Shown here piece by piece: positions 37,168 to 47,700 of a stretch of 64,000 bases of DNA. Origin of the DNA: Alistipes sp. (GTDB lineage: Bacteria > Bacteroidota > Bacteroidia > Bacteroidales > Rikenellaceae). How positions within the stretch are numbered: the stretch's first letter is position 1; the number at the start of each line of letters is the position of its first letter. The notes under the pieces were generated by a model. It was given only the letters and a program-made list of their open reading frames with translations, searched no databases and was not told the origin of the DNA. The position numbers were made by a program, and so were the translations under genes. The stretch covers positions 8,741-72,740 of the forward strand of contig JAHHQN010000008.1 of assembly GCA_020026375.1 (NCBI GenBank), written 5' to 3'.

Positions 37168-38286
37168 TTACAGATTCTCGTACTCGATGACAATCTGCAT
37201 GTCGGCACCCATGGTCTCCTGCTCGCTCCAACCGATTTTGGTGATGTAACCTTCGGCATCGGCCTCATAGGTCACGTCGACGGGAGTTTCCGCAGTGTTG
37301 ATGCTCGAGGGGAGCATCTCCATTCGTGTACCGGTGCAGCCGAGCAGGATACCTGCCGTCAGGTCATACCGATAGCCGGCAGTCTTGCCAATGCCGCCGA
37401 TGGCATACTCGAAAAGAACCAGACCGGCGTCGATACCAGCAGGATTGTTCTTCTGTGCAGCCTTGTCGAAGCCAAACAGTTTGGTCATGGGGAGATCCGA
37501 CAGTTCGTTTACCGAAGTGCAGGCACCCTCGGGTGTATATTCCCAGGTACGGTTGTAGACCTTGTCGCCCGAACTCTTCACCATGGTGTAGGTACTCTCC
37601 TTCACGTTGTTGTTCTCCAACGTAAGGCTGAAGCTCTTGATGTCATCGGCGATCAGATCGGCCTGATTTACGGCACTGATTACATTCTTGTCGGTCGTGA
37701 TGCTGTAGTTCATCGAAACGCCGTCCATGGAGTACTCCTCCATCAAAACGGAAGGATAACGGTCTCCTGCCTGGGCATACTCATACACCGCCGTACGGAC
37801 AGGCATCATATCTTCGCCCATCACGAGATTCAGCGTGATGCTCTTGGTACGCTTTGCGGGAGCGGGAGCAATCACCTCCAGAAGGCCCTTCCATACCAGG
37901 TCGAGGAAGCCCTTGGCTGCAAATACCACCTTATACTGACCGGCAACCACCTCTGCGGGGAGCGTGCAGCTCAGACCCGAAGCCGTGGGAGCGGAAGTCA
38001 AATCGAACTTGACGGTCTCGTCCTTATCGGCCACCAGAGAGACCTTGATATCCTCGGGGAAGTCAACACCCTTGATTTCGAGCGATTCACCCATCGTCAC
38101 GCTGGCAGGAACATCGAGACCGATAATCTGCAACTCCTTGTCAGCGGGGTCGGGTGTTTCACCGCCTTCGCCACCTTCCTCACCACCGTCTTGTTCCGTT
38201 GGCGGAGTTACGGGGTCATCATCAGAGCATGCGGGCAGGAAACATACCATACCGGCCATGAGCAGTGCTAACAATACTTTTTTCAT
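37168..38286 (-). CDS. Lipoprotein of unknown function, last gene of the non-CAZyme SusCD operon
   Basis: This 372-residue protein has a lipobox (CFLPACSDDD, Cys20) and a Glu/Gly-rich linker near 33-47, so it is probably surface-exposed. Residues about 52-140 look like an IPT/Ig-like sandwich (LQIIGLDVPASVTMGESLEI...). The rest is beta-rich and ends YEADAEGYITKIGW, which loosely recalls DUF4595-type repeats. I do not recognise a defined family. It lies 35 bases downstream of a TlpA gene and just before the operon terminator. Confidence 0.6.
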   Translation of the reverse strand: MKKVLLALLMAGMVCFLPACSDDDPVTPPTEQDGGEEGGEGGETPDPADKELQIIGLDVPASVTMGESLEIKGVDFPEDIKVSLVADKDETVKFDLTSAPTASGLSCTLPAEVVAGQYKVVFAAKGFLDLVWKGLLEVIAPAPAKRTKSITLNLVMGEDMMPVRTAVYEYAQAGDRYPSVLMEEYSMDGVSMNYSITTDKNVISAVNQADLIADDIKSFSLTLENNNVKESTYTMVKSSGDKVYNRTWEYTPEGACTSVNELSDLPMTKLFGFDKAAQKNNPAGIDAGLVLFEYAIGGIGKTAGYRYDLTAGILLGCTGTRMEMLPSSINTAETPVDVTYEADAEGYITKIGWSEQETMGADMQIVIEYENL

Positions 38287-38320
38287 AGCTTGAAATTTTA
38301 GAGATTAGTGAATTTCTGTT

Positions 38321-39682
38321 TTAAATGTTTTCCAACTTCAGCAGGACATCTTCGGTATCCTTCGACGAGGGACGGAGCATCTCGGCATTCACGATGCGGC
38401 CCTTGGGGTCGAGCAGAATGAAACGGGGAATACCCTCCACGGCATAAGCCTCCAGGAAATCGCTCTCGTGACCCAGCCACAGCACCTTGCCCGACAGGAC
38501 TCCCGACTTGGCCACAGCCTCCCAGTCGGACTTCTTCTTGTCGACCGACAGCGAGAGGAAGGTGATGTTGCGGTCGGCGAGCTTCTCCTCCAGTGCCTTC
38601 AGATGAGGCAGCTCGGCACGACAGGGATTGCACCATGTCGCCCACAGGTCGATGTAGAGATACTTGCCGCGGAAATCCTTCAGCGAGTAGCTGTTGCCCT
38701 CCAGATCGACAGCCGTGAAGTCGGGCGACTTGTTGCCCTTGGCCGTGGGATCGTTCTCCGCGTAGGTGGCCTCATACTCCGCCTTGTAACGGGGATTGGT
38801 CACATAGGCATTGACGATGTTCTGCACCTCGGCGGTCTTGCGGATACCCCAGTTTTGAATGCAGTCGATGGCCAGTGTGCGAATCATGTTCTGACGCAAC
38901 AGCTCGCTCTTGAAGTTCTTCTGAATGTACTTGATGGTGGCCAGCGCGCGCTCGTAACCCGAAGCGAATGTCTCGCCCTGCTCCTCGAGCAATACGGGAA
39001 CGGCGTGCTGGATAAAGGCGCGGTAGCTGCTTACGTCCATCAGTTCCTCACGCTCAACAACCAGCTCGCGCAGCAGGTCGTAGTACTCCTTCGTGGGAGT
39101 GAAGGTCTTCTCGCCCTCGTGCATCATCGCATAACCCATGGGGAACATCAGATAGGACTGCGAATAGAGGTACTTCAGACGATCCTTCTCGATGGCGGCA
39201 AACTCCGGACAAAGAGTCTCCAGTTTGCGTGCCTCGACAAACTCCATGGCCGAAGCGTAGCTCTCGTCGATTTTCCGACGGAACTCCTCGAACTCCATGT
39301 CGTAACGCGGCGCTTCGGGCAGAATCATGCTCTGGAGATACTCTGCGGCGGCGGCATTCTTGCCTTCCACGGTCACCCCCTTGCGGAAGTCGGTGCCGTC
39401 GAAACGCAGCACGGTCTCCTCACCCTTGCCGATGAACACCTGCTTGGTCTGCTGGCCATAGGCGATATTGGCGTAGATGTTGCTCAGGTCCTTGACGGCG
39501 ATTTCGCCCTTGCCGTGCTTGTCGAGATTCACGGCGAAATTGGTGGTGGGATCGACGAGAACAAGCACCTCCGAAGCGGTCATGTTCTCCACCTCGAAAC
39601 GAATGACCGTCTCGTTGGGATCCTTGGTCTTGCAGCCGACCAGTGTCAGCAGAGCAAGCGCTGAAACAAAAAGTTTTTTCAT
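38321..39682 (-). CDS. TlpA-family thioredoxin lipoprotein (long N-terminal extension)
   Basis: This 453-residue protein has a lipoprotein signal (LLTLVGC). A long N-terminal region of about 300 residues resembles the beta-rich DUF4369 segment (ENMTASEVLVLVDP...) followed by helices. The C-terminal TlpA domain has the active site WATWCNPCRAE near 350 and the cis-Pro segment VEGIPRFILLD. It is a periplasmic thiol reductase or redox chaperone, by family. It is the second of two tandem TlpA genes; their N-terminal regions differ, suggesting different partners. It lies 13 bases from the other TlpA gene. Confidence 0.85.
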   Translation of the reverse strand: MKKLFVSALALLTLVGCKTKDPNETVIRFEVENMTASEVLVLVDPTTNFAVNLDKHGKGEIAVKDLSNIYANIAYGQQTKQVFIGKGEETVLRFDGTDFRKGVTVEGKNAAAAEYLQSMILPEAPRYDMEFEEFRRKIDESYASAMEFVEARKLETLCPEFAAIEKDRLKYLYSQSYLMFPMGYAMMHEGEKTFTPTKEYYDLLRELVVEREELMDVSSYRAFIQHAVPVLLEEQGETFASGYERALATIKYIQKNFKSELLRQNMIRTLAIDCIQNWGIRKTAEVQNIVNAYVTNPRYKAEYEATYAENDPTAKGNKSPDFTAVDLEGNSYSLKDFRGKYLYIDLWATWCNPCRAELPHLKALEEKLADRNITFLSLSVDKKKSDWEAVAKSGVLSGKVLWLGHESDFLEAYAVEGIPRFILLDPKGRIVNAEMLRPSSKDTEDVLLKLENI

Positions 39683-39694
39683 ATCAGGGTAATG

Positions 39695-40840
39695 TTATTT
39701 CTTGTCGTAAATCTGCTCCAGAGCAGCCTCCAACCAGCCGCCACGGGCGTTGAGCAGGCAGATACGGCCCTCGGGATCGAGCAACAGGGCAGTCGGAACG
39801 GCCGACGTCTCGAATTGCTTGAAACACTCCTGCTTCATATCCAACAGCTGTGTCCAGGGCATCTTCTCCTCATCGAGCGCCTGCTCCCAATCCTCGCGGT
39901 TCTTGTTGATGGAGATGGAAACGATGTCGAACCCACGCTTGTGGTAGTTCTTGTAGGCACGCTTCACGTAGGGCATGTCGCCACGACAGGGTGCGCACCA
40001 CGAAGCCCAGATCTCGATGAGCGTGTAGCGGCCCTTGCCGACGAACTCCGAGAGCAGGTGACGTTTTCCGTCGCGGCTCTCCAGCTCCAAATCGGGACAC
40101 TGCACCCCCACTTCGATGTTCTTCTCGGCGATGATACGGCGCAGCTCCTGTGCCGACTCCGAGGCTTTCAGCCCCTCGTCCAACGCCTCGTATGCCGTCT
40201 CCAACTGCGAGCGGGTGATGGTGAACGAACGACGGGCAATGTCCTTCAAAATCTCGAGACTGACCACCGAATTGCGGTGAGCGGCCACATAGTCGAGTTT
40301 GAACAGCTGAATCTTCTCCGACTCCTCGCTCACACGCAGAGCGGCCTTCCGACCCTCCGCGGCATCTTCATTCTTGTAGTACGACTCGATGTACTCGCCG
40401 AAAAGCTCCGAACGATAGTTGTTGAGCGACTCCAGGTCGGCCGAGTATTTCTGCCACTCGCCCATCGTTGCTCCGCCCGTAACTTCGAATTTGGGCGTGT
40501 GTTTCTCGAAAGCGGTCTTCACGCTCACACTCGTCGAGTCGAGATAGACATCAAGCGAGGGCGACATGAGGGGATTCGTGCGGTTCGTGGGGTCGAGATA
40601 GACCGTCAGACGGCAACGGCGCGGGGTGGCAAATCCGCCCTTGAGCTCAAATGCTCCGTTGCTGACCTCGGTGCTGTCCACCGCCACCGCCTCACGGGTG
40701 TCGGTCGTATAAAGCACCACGCTCTTGCCTTCCCACGCCTCGGGAACTTCACCCGACAGGGTGTAGCCCTTGTGTCCGGCGCACGAAGACAGGGCGAGCG
40801 CCGCCGAGGCAAATATCAGTGAATATGAATGTCTGTTCAT
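39695..40840 (-). CDS. TlpA-family thioredoxin lipoprotein with DUF4369-like N-terminus
   Basis: This 381-residue protein has a lipobox (ALALSSCAG). Its N-terminal part is a beta-sandwich like DUF4369 (YTLSGEVPEAWEGKSVVLY). The C-terminal TlpA domain has active-site WASWCAPCRGD near 282 and SAVPTALLLDPEGRI for the cis-Pro loop. It is probably a periplasmic thioredoxin-like reductase, as in the neighbouring paralogue. It lies 22 bases downstream of the PKD-like gene in the same operon. Confidence 0.85.
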   Translation of the reverse strand: MNRHSYSLIFASAALALSSCAGHKGYTLSGEVPEAWEGKSVVLYTTDTREAVAVDSTEVSNGAFELKGGFATPRRCRLTVYLDPTNRTNPLMSPSLDVYLDSTSVSVKTAFEKHTPKFEVTGGATMGEWQKYSADLESLNNYRSELFGEYIESYYKNEDAAEGRKAALRVSEESEKIQLFKLDYVAAHRNSVVSLEILKDIARRSFTITRSQLETAYEALDEGLKASESAQELRRIIAEKNIEVGVQCPDLELESRDGKRHLLSEFVGKGRYTLIEIWASWCAPCRGDMPYVKRAYKNYHKRGFDIVSISINKNREDWEQALDEEKMPWTQLLDMKQECFKQFETSAVPTALLLDPEGRICLLNARGGWLEAALEQIYDKK

Positions 40841-40861
40841 TTTCGGTATTTTTTAATTGAT

Positions 40862-42442
40862 TTAGTCAAGCATCTCGCGGTAGCACACATCGACGATGTT
40901 ACCTAGACCGGTATACACCACGGCCTTCACCTTCGAGAAGTCGCCACCCGACTTGAAACCTTCGTAGATTCTCAACTTGCCGTTGTTCTCACCGAGGGTA
41001 CTGCCCACAACGAGGTTGTAGTCCTGCAGATAGAGTTCACGATCCTTGAAGATATTGAACTTCAACACCCTGACCACCTCGCCCATCGGCAGCGAGAACT
41101 GTCGCTGTGCCTTCAGCTGTCCCTCCTGCTGCAGGTCGACACGGTAAACCGTACCGCCCACGGCATAGTACATATAGGCGTTCAGCGACGAGAAGGCGAA
41201 CTGCGTGGCCTTGTCGATGTCCTGACAAGCCGACAAATCGCCGTAGTAGGCCTTGCCGATGGCAAATGCCGGACCGCCAAACTGCAGACCGCCGAGCAAC
41301 TCGCCCGTCTGAATGCCGTAGACCTCATACTTCGCGCCCTGCTTCAACACGGCATAGGTAATACCCGTACCCGTCTTGTTGGGGTCGTAGGTGGTGTTCT
41401 CCATCCACACATAGTCGCGGCCCTTGGGGAACTCCTCAAACGCATCACCCGCAATCTCACCACCGTTTGACAGGCTCTTGAGCAGCTGCACCATGTCGTT
41501 CATCTTGTGCAGCGGCTTAGAGTTGCCCAGAATCGCATCGCGAAGGCCGGGAGCATAACCGTAGAATTCCTTCTCCTCGGTGTTGTAGATGATGGCCATC
41601 GGCACCATAATCATGTCGTTGACCAGATTGACACCCATGACCGGTGCCGCAGGCATCGACTCGCCGATTTCACCGAACAGACCCGTGAACACCAGGCAGT
41701 CGGAGAAGTAGACATTGCCGTTGTCGGCAAACATCTTGCCGTTGGTGAAGGAATTGATGACCTGCGGTGCGGGAGCCTGCTCCATGTGCGTACCCATCTC
41801 ATAGTCGAGCTTGTACTCCTCCTTCCACTGGAAGCCGTTACGTCCCAGACGGGTGGCACCCTCGGCCGTGGTCAGATAGAACGGCGATTCGGAATCGACC
41901 AGATTACCCGTCAGCCAGCTGATGCGGTAGGGGTTGTGCATCTCGGGCATACCCGTATCCTTCAACACGTCGGTGATGGTCTGTTCCGTCACCTTGGAAA
42001 CCATATCCAGACGCACACGGTTGTTGTCGCCCTCCTTGCAGAGCACCATCCAACCCTCCGATGTGGCCTCGCTCACCAGCAGATGACTCATCACCTGCCA
42101 GAAGATACCCGTACGGCGCTCCGTGACGCGGAAATACAAATCATAACTGCCGGGGAAGAGCTTCACCTCATAATCCAGCGCGCGCGTATCGGCCAGAACG
42201 GTCACCTCCTCGGTCACGTTCTTGGCGATGGCCTTCCACTCGAAAGCGTAGTTCTCGTCCGTAAACTCATTCTCGCCCAAATCGGGAGTCAGCTGCAGAC
42301 GGCTGTGGGTCAACACCGAGATATTCTCGTCGAGGCCCGTAATCTCCGGTTCCAGCAAATCGTGGTAGTCGTAGTTGCCCAAATCCTCGGCACACGCCAT
42401 GAAAAGAACGCTGCAAAGGAGTGTATAGATTATCTTTTTCAT
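40862..42442 (-). CDS. PKD-like family surface lipoprotein
   Basis: This 526-residue protein has a lipobox (VLFMACAEDLG). It resembles the PKD-like Bacteroidetes family that sits beside DUF4843 in SusCD operons: an N-terminal FEWKAIAKNVTEE Ig-like region, then beta-propeller-like repeats (GWMVLCKEGDNN near 130). Relatives are exported and thought to bind ligand with SusD. Here it probably works with the preceding DUF4843 protein at the cell surface. The ligand is unknown, and no enzyme motif is visible. Confidence 0.7.
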   Translation of the reverse strand: MKKIIYTLLCSVLFMACAEDLGNYDYHDLLEPEITGLDENISVLTHSRLQLTPDLGENEFTDENYAFEWKAIAKNVTEEVTVLADTRALDYEVKLFPGSYDLYFRVTERRTGIFWQVMSHLLVSEATSEGWMVLCKEGDNNRVRLDMVSKVTEQTITDVLKDTGMPEMHNPYRISWLTGNLVDSESPFYLTTAEGATRLGRNGFQWKEEYKLDYEMGTHMEQAPAPQVINSFTNGKMFADNGNVYFSDCLVFTGLFGEIGESMPAAPVMGVNLVNDMIMVPMAIIYNTEEKEFYGYAPGLRDAILGNSKPLHKMNDMVQLLKSLSNGGEIAGDAFEEFPKGRDYVWMENTTYDPNKTGTGITYAVLKQGAKYEVYGIQTGELLGGLQFGGPAFAIGKAYYGDLSACQDIDKATQFAFSSLNAYMYYAVGGTVYRVDLQQEGQLKAQRQFSLPMGEVVRVLKFNIFKDRELYLQDYNLVVGSTLGENNGKLRIYEGFKSGGDFSKVKAVVYTGLGNIVDVCYREMLD

Positions 42443-42452
42443 CTTTACTCAA

Positions 42453-43214
42453 TTATTTTGATCCAAACACCAACGGATTGCCCTCGCTGTCGAAAGCCTC
42501 CTTGTCGTACTCCTCGCCACGGTCACGCTTCTCGACCTGCTCGTTGACATACTCAATCATACGCGACTGAATGAACATCCATCGTGCCTCGCTGATTTTG
42601 TGGGGGTCGTTGAAGTCGCTTCGCGGCATGTCCATCACGCGGCAAATCAGCAGAAACTTCTCCTTGGAGAACTCACCGACGAAGGTGGTGCGCCAGCCTT
42701 CGGGTGCAGAGGTGAACTGATCCGAGAAATTGATGCGGTAATGCACGACCGAAGTGGTGTCCTTACCCGTCTGGACAAACTTCTCGAAGGGGATAATGAA
42801 ATTCTCGTTGGCACGGATACTCACCGTCAGGTTCTTGGTCGTATGCTCCAGTTCGGGGGTACGCTTCAGGCGCACGATGTAGTCGAACTGTGTGACCTCG
42901 GCCGGCATTTCGGGTGCCGTGGCAAGCTCATAGTCCACTCCCTCGCGGGCATTGTCCGACTCGACTACGATGTCCACCTTGCGGGCATAGTCTCTCATGC
43001 GGCCCAGCAGCTGAACACGCACGGGTACCTCCAGCAAATCGCCGTCCTCGTAGATGAACGTGATATCCGCCTTATCGACATGGGTCTTGTTCGGGAGCAG
43101 ATTGTTCAGATAGACGCCGTCGATCTGCTCGAAATGGTTGGGCAGACTCTCCTCACACGAAGTGAAAAGAGGTGCCGCAAGCATCGCTCCGATGATTATG
43201 TTTCTAATTTTCAT
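42453..43214 (-). CDS. DUF4843 lipoprotein
   Basis: This 253-residue protein has a lipobox (APLFTSCEESL, Cys20) and beta-rich repeats typical of DUF4843 (YEDGDLLEVPVRVQLLG, EGVDYELATAPE). The family accompanies SusCD and PKD-like proteins in Bacteroidetes. The function is unknown; a surface-binding role is inferred from the setting. It sits 17 bases downstream of the SusD gene. Confidence 0.7.
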   Translation of the reverse strand: MKIRNIIIGAMLAAPLFTSCEESLPNHFEQIDGVYLNNLLPNKTHVDKADITFIYEDGDLLEVPVRVQLLGRMRDYARKVDIVVESDNAREGVDYELATAPEMPAEVTQFDYIVRLKRTPELEHTTKNLTVSIRANENFIIPFEKFVQTGKDTTSVVHYRINFSDQFTSAPEGWRTTFVGEFSKEKFLLICRVMDMPRSDFNDPHKISEARWMFIQSRMIEYVNEQVEKRDRGEEYDKEAFDSEGNPLVFGSK

Positions 43215-43231
43215 GGTTGCTGTTACGTTTT

Positions 43232-44680
43232 TTATTTTTCCACCTCGATCTCATCTTCGGGAAGAGGTACTACAAAAATATTCTGACTGGCCAGAGGGTT
43301 GTTCTTGTCGTTTGCCGAACGGATAATGTCGGAGTAGAGACGCTTGTAGAGGAAGAACAACTGACCCTCGCCGTAGAGCTCGCGAATGTACTCGTACTTG
43401 AGCAGCGTCTCGTTGAAGCTGTTGTAGTCGGCCTTGATGCCTCGCTTGCTGCGAAGCATGTTGATATAACCCAGACCGGCATTGAGGTTGTCGCCCTTGC
43501 ACTCGGCGGCAATCAGATACATCTCGCCCAGACGAATCATAGGAATCATCGTGTTCTCGATGCGGGCAGGATCGGCCATGTCGGCATACTTGAAGAAGAA
43601 ACGGTTGGAACCCGATGCGTTCCAGATGGCACGGTTGCGGAAATCGTCCTGATAACCGCCCGTGACGCTGCCTCCACCATAGATTTTATCGTTGAGCAGT
43701 TCGCCCTCCATCTTGAAGGTGAAGGTCGTACGCTTGGGATCGAAGAAGTTGTTGAAGATCTTCACACGCTGGGTGTTGGTCAGGGCGAAAATCACCTCCG
43801 ACGAGAAGATACGGTCGGGATCCTTCACCGAACCGATGACCAGACGGCTGTCGACGAAGGGGAAGATACCCTTGTCGGCGGCGGCGATGACATTGAAGGC
43901 GTGGGTGAAGGCCTCGCTGCGGTTGCCGGCATAGAGCTGGACACGCGCCAGAAGTGCCTCCACGGCGTAGTAGTTCAGACGCAGCGCACGGTAACGGTAG
44001 AAATTCGACTGGCCGTTGTCGAGGCTGCTCATCAGGGTGCCTTCGGTGATGACGGGGTCGTTCTTCAGAGCCTTGAGTGCCTCAGTCAGGTCTTTGATAA
44101 TGAGTTCCATTACCCGGCTGGCAGGAAGCTGCGGCTCGGGAGAGTCGGTTCTGCGTGTGTAGTAGGGAATCGACTTGGCATCGGGGGTCTTCGAGTAGAC
44201 GGGACCGAACAGGCGCAGCACGTCGAAGTGCAACATGGCACGCAGCGCAAGCGCCTCACCACGAATGATGTCGTAGCCGCCCTGGGTGAACATCGACTGC
44301 TTGCCCTCGATGTTTTCGAGAATCTTGTTGCAGTTCAGAATCAACGCATAGGCCTTGTTCCATGTGGCGGCGAAACGTCCTCTCCAGTACTCCGTACCGT
44401 AGTCGTAACGCTTCAAATCGGGATAATCGCCCCACACGTTGGCGTCCTCGCCCACTTCGTAGGCGCCGCCCATGATTTCCACCATCTCGACACTGAGCGA
44501 CTGGCCGTAAAGCTCCTCGCGGTTCAGCTCGATGTAGATACCATTCAGAAGTTTCTGGAAGCCCTCTTCCTTCTTGAGCAGTTCCTCCTCCGAAATCTGG
44601 TCATAGGGTTTGATGTCCAACCACTCGCTACAACCCGCAAGAAGAACCATGCAGCATAATATAAGTATTTTGTTTTTCAT
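43232..44680 (-). CDS. SusD/RagB-family outer-membrane lipoprotein
   Basis: This 482-residue protein has a lipoprotein signal (MVLLAGCSEWLDI, Cys16), the SusD N-terminal DIKPYDQISEEELLK, tetratricopeptide-like helices and the GDNLNAGLGYINMLRSKRGI segment near the C-terminus. It is the surface lipoprotein that lids the barrel of the adjacent SusC (46 bases upstream). With no CAZyme in the operon, the ligand could be a peptide, metal complex or cofactor rather than a glycan. Confidence 0.93.
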   Translation of the reverse strand: MKNKILILCCMVLLAGCSEWLDIKPYDQISEEELLKKEEGFQKLLNGIYIELNREELYGQSLSVEMVEIMGGAYEVGEDANVWGDYPDLKRYDYGTEYWRGRFAATWNKAYALILNCNKILENIEGKQSMFTQGGYDIIRGEALALRAMLHFDVLRLFGPVYSKTPDAKSIPYYTRRTDSPEPQLPASRVMELIIKDLTEALKALKNDPVITEGTLMSSLDNGQSNFYRYRALRLNYYAVEALLARVQLYAGNRSEAFTHAFNVIAAADKGIFPFVDSRLVIGSVKDPDRIFSSEVIFALTNTQRVKIFNNFFDPKRTTFTFKMEGELLNDKIYGGGSVTGGYQDDFRNRAIWNASGSNRFFFKYADMADPARIENTMIPMIRLGEMYLIAAECKGDNLNAGLGYINMLRSKRGIKADYNSFNETLLKYEYIRELYGEGQLFFLYKRLYSDIIRSANDKNNPLASQNIFVVPLPEDEIEVEK

Positions 44681-44709
44681 ATCGTATGAATCCTGTTAAT
44701 GGGTTACCG

Positions 44710-47700
44710 TTAGAATGTTGCCAGAATAGAGACGGACACCGTACGGGCAAACGGGTAGTCGATACCACGCTCATTCTTGACCGACGATACACGGAACGCC
44801 TCGTTGATGTTGGCCTGAAGGGTCAGGGCCGACAAACCGAGTTTCTTGATGAAGGGCTGTGTGAACTCATAACCCACCGAGAAGGACTCTCCCGAGATAT
44901 AGTTCTCGTCCATGACGAAACGCGACGACTTGTCGGTCTTCTGCACCAGCGAGATACCCTTGAAGTAAGCCTCGCGGTTGTCGGGCGACCAACGGTCGTA
45001 GAGGGCTCGCTTGTCCTGGTTCTTGTAGATGTCGGCCGTGGAGATGTTCTCCACCTTCTGGAACAGGGCGTCGTTGAAAATCTGTGCGCCCAGCGAATAG
45101 CGGAAGTAGGCACCCAGCGAGAAACCCTTGTAGTAGAACGTCGTACCGAACACACCCTCCAGCTTGGGAGTGGTATCACCCAGCACCACCTCGTCATTGA
45201 GGTCGTAGTCGAACGAGTAGCTGCCGTCCTTCTTGATGAAGAGCTCGCGTCCCGTTGCAGGGTCGATACCGGCGGAACGCACACCCCAGATGGCCGTCGG
45301 GCTGCCACCGTCGTAGTAACGGGTCGTACCCGAGAGCGAGAGCTTGCCCTTGTCGTTCAGCGACGAGAAGGCGTCACCGATTTTGGCATACTTGGCCTTC
45401 ATGTGCGAACCGTTGAAGCTCAACGTCCAGTTGATACGGTCGTGAGGACGATAGATCGGCGACACCCGGAAGGTGAACTCCATACCCCGGGTCTTCTGCT
45501 GTCCGGCGTTCATCGCCAGCGACTGCGTACCCATGGAACCGGGTGTGGTGATGACGGCCAGCAGCGGGTCGGTAATCTTCACATAGTAATCGAAGGTCAG
45601 GTTGACACGGTTGCCCCACATCGAGACATCAGCACCGACGTTGTAGTTGATGGTCTCCTGCCAAGCGAGGTTTTCGTTACCCAGCTGGTTCAGAATCAGA
45701 CCCGTACCAAAGATATTGGTCATCCAGCCGTTGAAGATGTAGGTCGAGAAGGCCTGATAGGCCGAGAAATTCTGGTTACCGGGGTTACCCGCCGATGCGC
45801 GAAGCTTCAACAGGTTGAAGGTCTCCTGGTTCTTCATGAACTTCTCGTTGTGGATATTCCAACCCAGACCCACCGACCAGGTGTTGCGGAAACGGTTGTT
45901 CGTACCGAACATCGACGCACCGTCGGAACGGTAGTTGAAGTCGAGCAGGTAGCGGTTGTCGTAGGAGTAACCACCGTTGATGAAGAAGCTGACGGCGCGG
46001 GTCTGTGTTTCGAGATACTTCGACTTGCCGCCCTCGGGATAACCGTTGGCGAACGACGGAGCGTCGAACTGGTCCTCGGTGAAACCGTTGGCCTTATAGC
46101 CGTTGGTCACCGATTTCATGGCGTTGAAGTTGAAGCCTGCCACCGCATTCACGGTGTGCTTCTCGGCGAACACGCGACCGTAGGTGGCTGTGAAGTCACC
46201 CTCGTAGTTGCTGCGCTTGTTCAGCGAGTGGGAGTAGAGACCCTTCTCGGTCTCCTTCATGTCGTCGAAGTCGGTGTGAAGGGGCGAGATACGTGCATCG
46301 TTGGTGGTGTTCGTGCGTGTGATACCGAACTTGGCACGCAGACGGAAGTCCTTCATCACGAACCACTCCAGGATAAAGTTGTTGGTGAATCCGAATGTCT
46401 CACCCTTGTCGTAGTTGTTCAAGTGGGCATTCCACAGGGGGTTGCTCACCATATCCGTTTCGCCGGTCAGCTCATTGTGGTGGTAGTAGAGGTACTTGTC
46501 CACCTTGCCGTTGGCGTTATACTTTTTATAATAAGGGCTGGCACTGGCGTACTCGGAGAAAGAGACCGTGGGGTCGTCCGTCTCCTGATAGTTCAGCATG
46601 AACTTGTTGCTGAACTGGAACTTGCCGGTACGGTAAATCAGGTCGATGTTACCCTCCAGGGTCTCACGACCCGAGTTCTTCATCACACCTTCCACCTCAC
46701 CGTAGCTCAGACCCAGACCGTAGCGAATTTTCTCCTCACCGCCCTCGGCGTAGATGTTGTGCTTGTGGGTGAAACCCGTGCGCAGCGGCTCGCTCAGCCA
46801 GTAGGTATCCACACCCTGTGCAATCTGCTTCAGACGCTCGTTGCGCAACGCCTCGAGACGCATCTGGTTGTTGATGTCGTTCTTGTCGGTGTAAACGCCG
46901 GCGCGGGTCTCGAATTCGAGTTTTTCGGCAGCGTTCATCAGGTTGTAGTCCGAAAGGTCGGCGATATCCACACCGAAGTCACCCTTGTAGGAGAGCTGCA
47001 GACGGCCTCTCTCGGGGGCTTTGGTCTCCACAACCACCACACCGTTCGATGCCTTCGAACCATAGATGGCCGTCGAAGCGGCATCTTTCAGAAGTGTCAC
47101 CGACGCGATACGGTTCAGGTTCAGGTTCATGATTGTCTCGAGTGTTGTCTCGAAACCGTCGAGAATGAACAGCGGCTGGTTGGGGTCGGTGCCGTACTCC
47201 TCCTTCAGACCAATCACACTGCTCTTACCGCGAATCTCGAAGTCGGGCAGACGGTTGGGGTTGGAACCCGCCAGGGCGTTTTCGGTGATTTTGAACGAAG
47301 GGTCGAGGGTTCTCAAACTCTGCAAGACGCTCTGTGTACCGACAGATTTTAACTCTGAGCTCTTGAATGTGGTTGTCGATCCCGTGAAACTCTCCTTCTT
47401 TCGCTGATAGACGCCCGTCACGACGACGTCTTCCACCTCAACGGCACTCTGCATAAGTTCGATATTCTTGAACTCCTTCAAGTTATGACCGTTGAATTTC
47501 ATCACGACCGGCTCATAGCCGATAAACGAGAAGAGCAAGTTGTAGACTCCCGAGGGAATTTTCAGCGTGTAGTTACCGTCCACATCGGAGGTAGTACCCA
47601 CGGTCGAACCTTCGACCACCACCACAACGCCACACATGGCGCTCTTGTTGGCTGCATCGACGACTTTACCGTGCAGGGTCACGAATTTTTCATTTTGCTG

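Noticed and set aside
36826..38271. 481-residue plus-strand ORF beside tRNA-Asp
   Set aside because: It runs through the minus-strand lipoprotein gene and its terminator and has no domain. The lipoprotein with a clear lipobox is the better gene.
44686..47352. 888-residue plus-strand ORF opposite the first susC
   Set aside because: It is exactly antisense to a well-supported SusC gene and its translation has no domain. It reflects the high GC and codon bias of the real gene.
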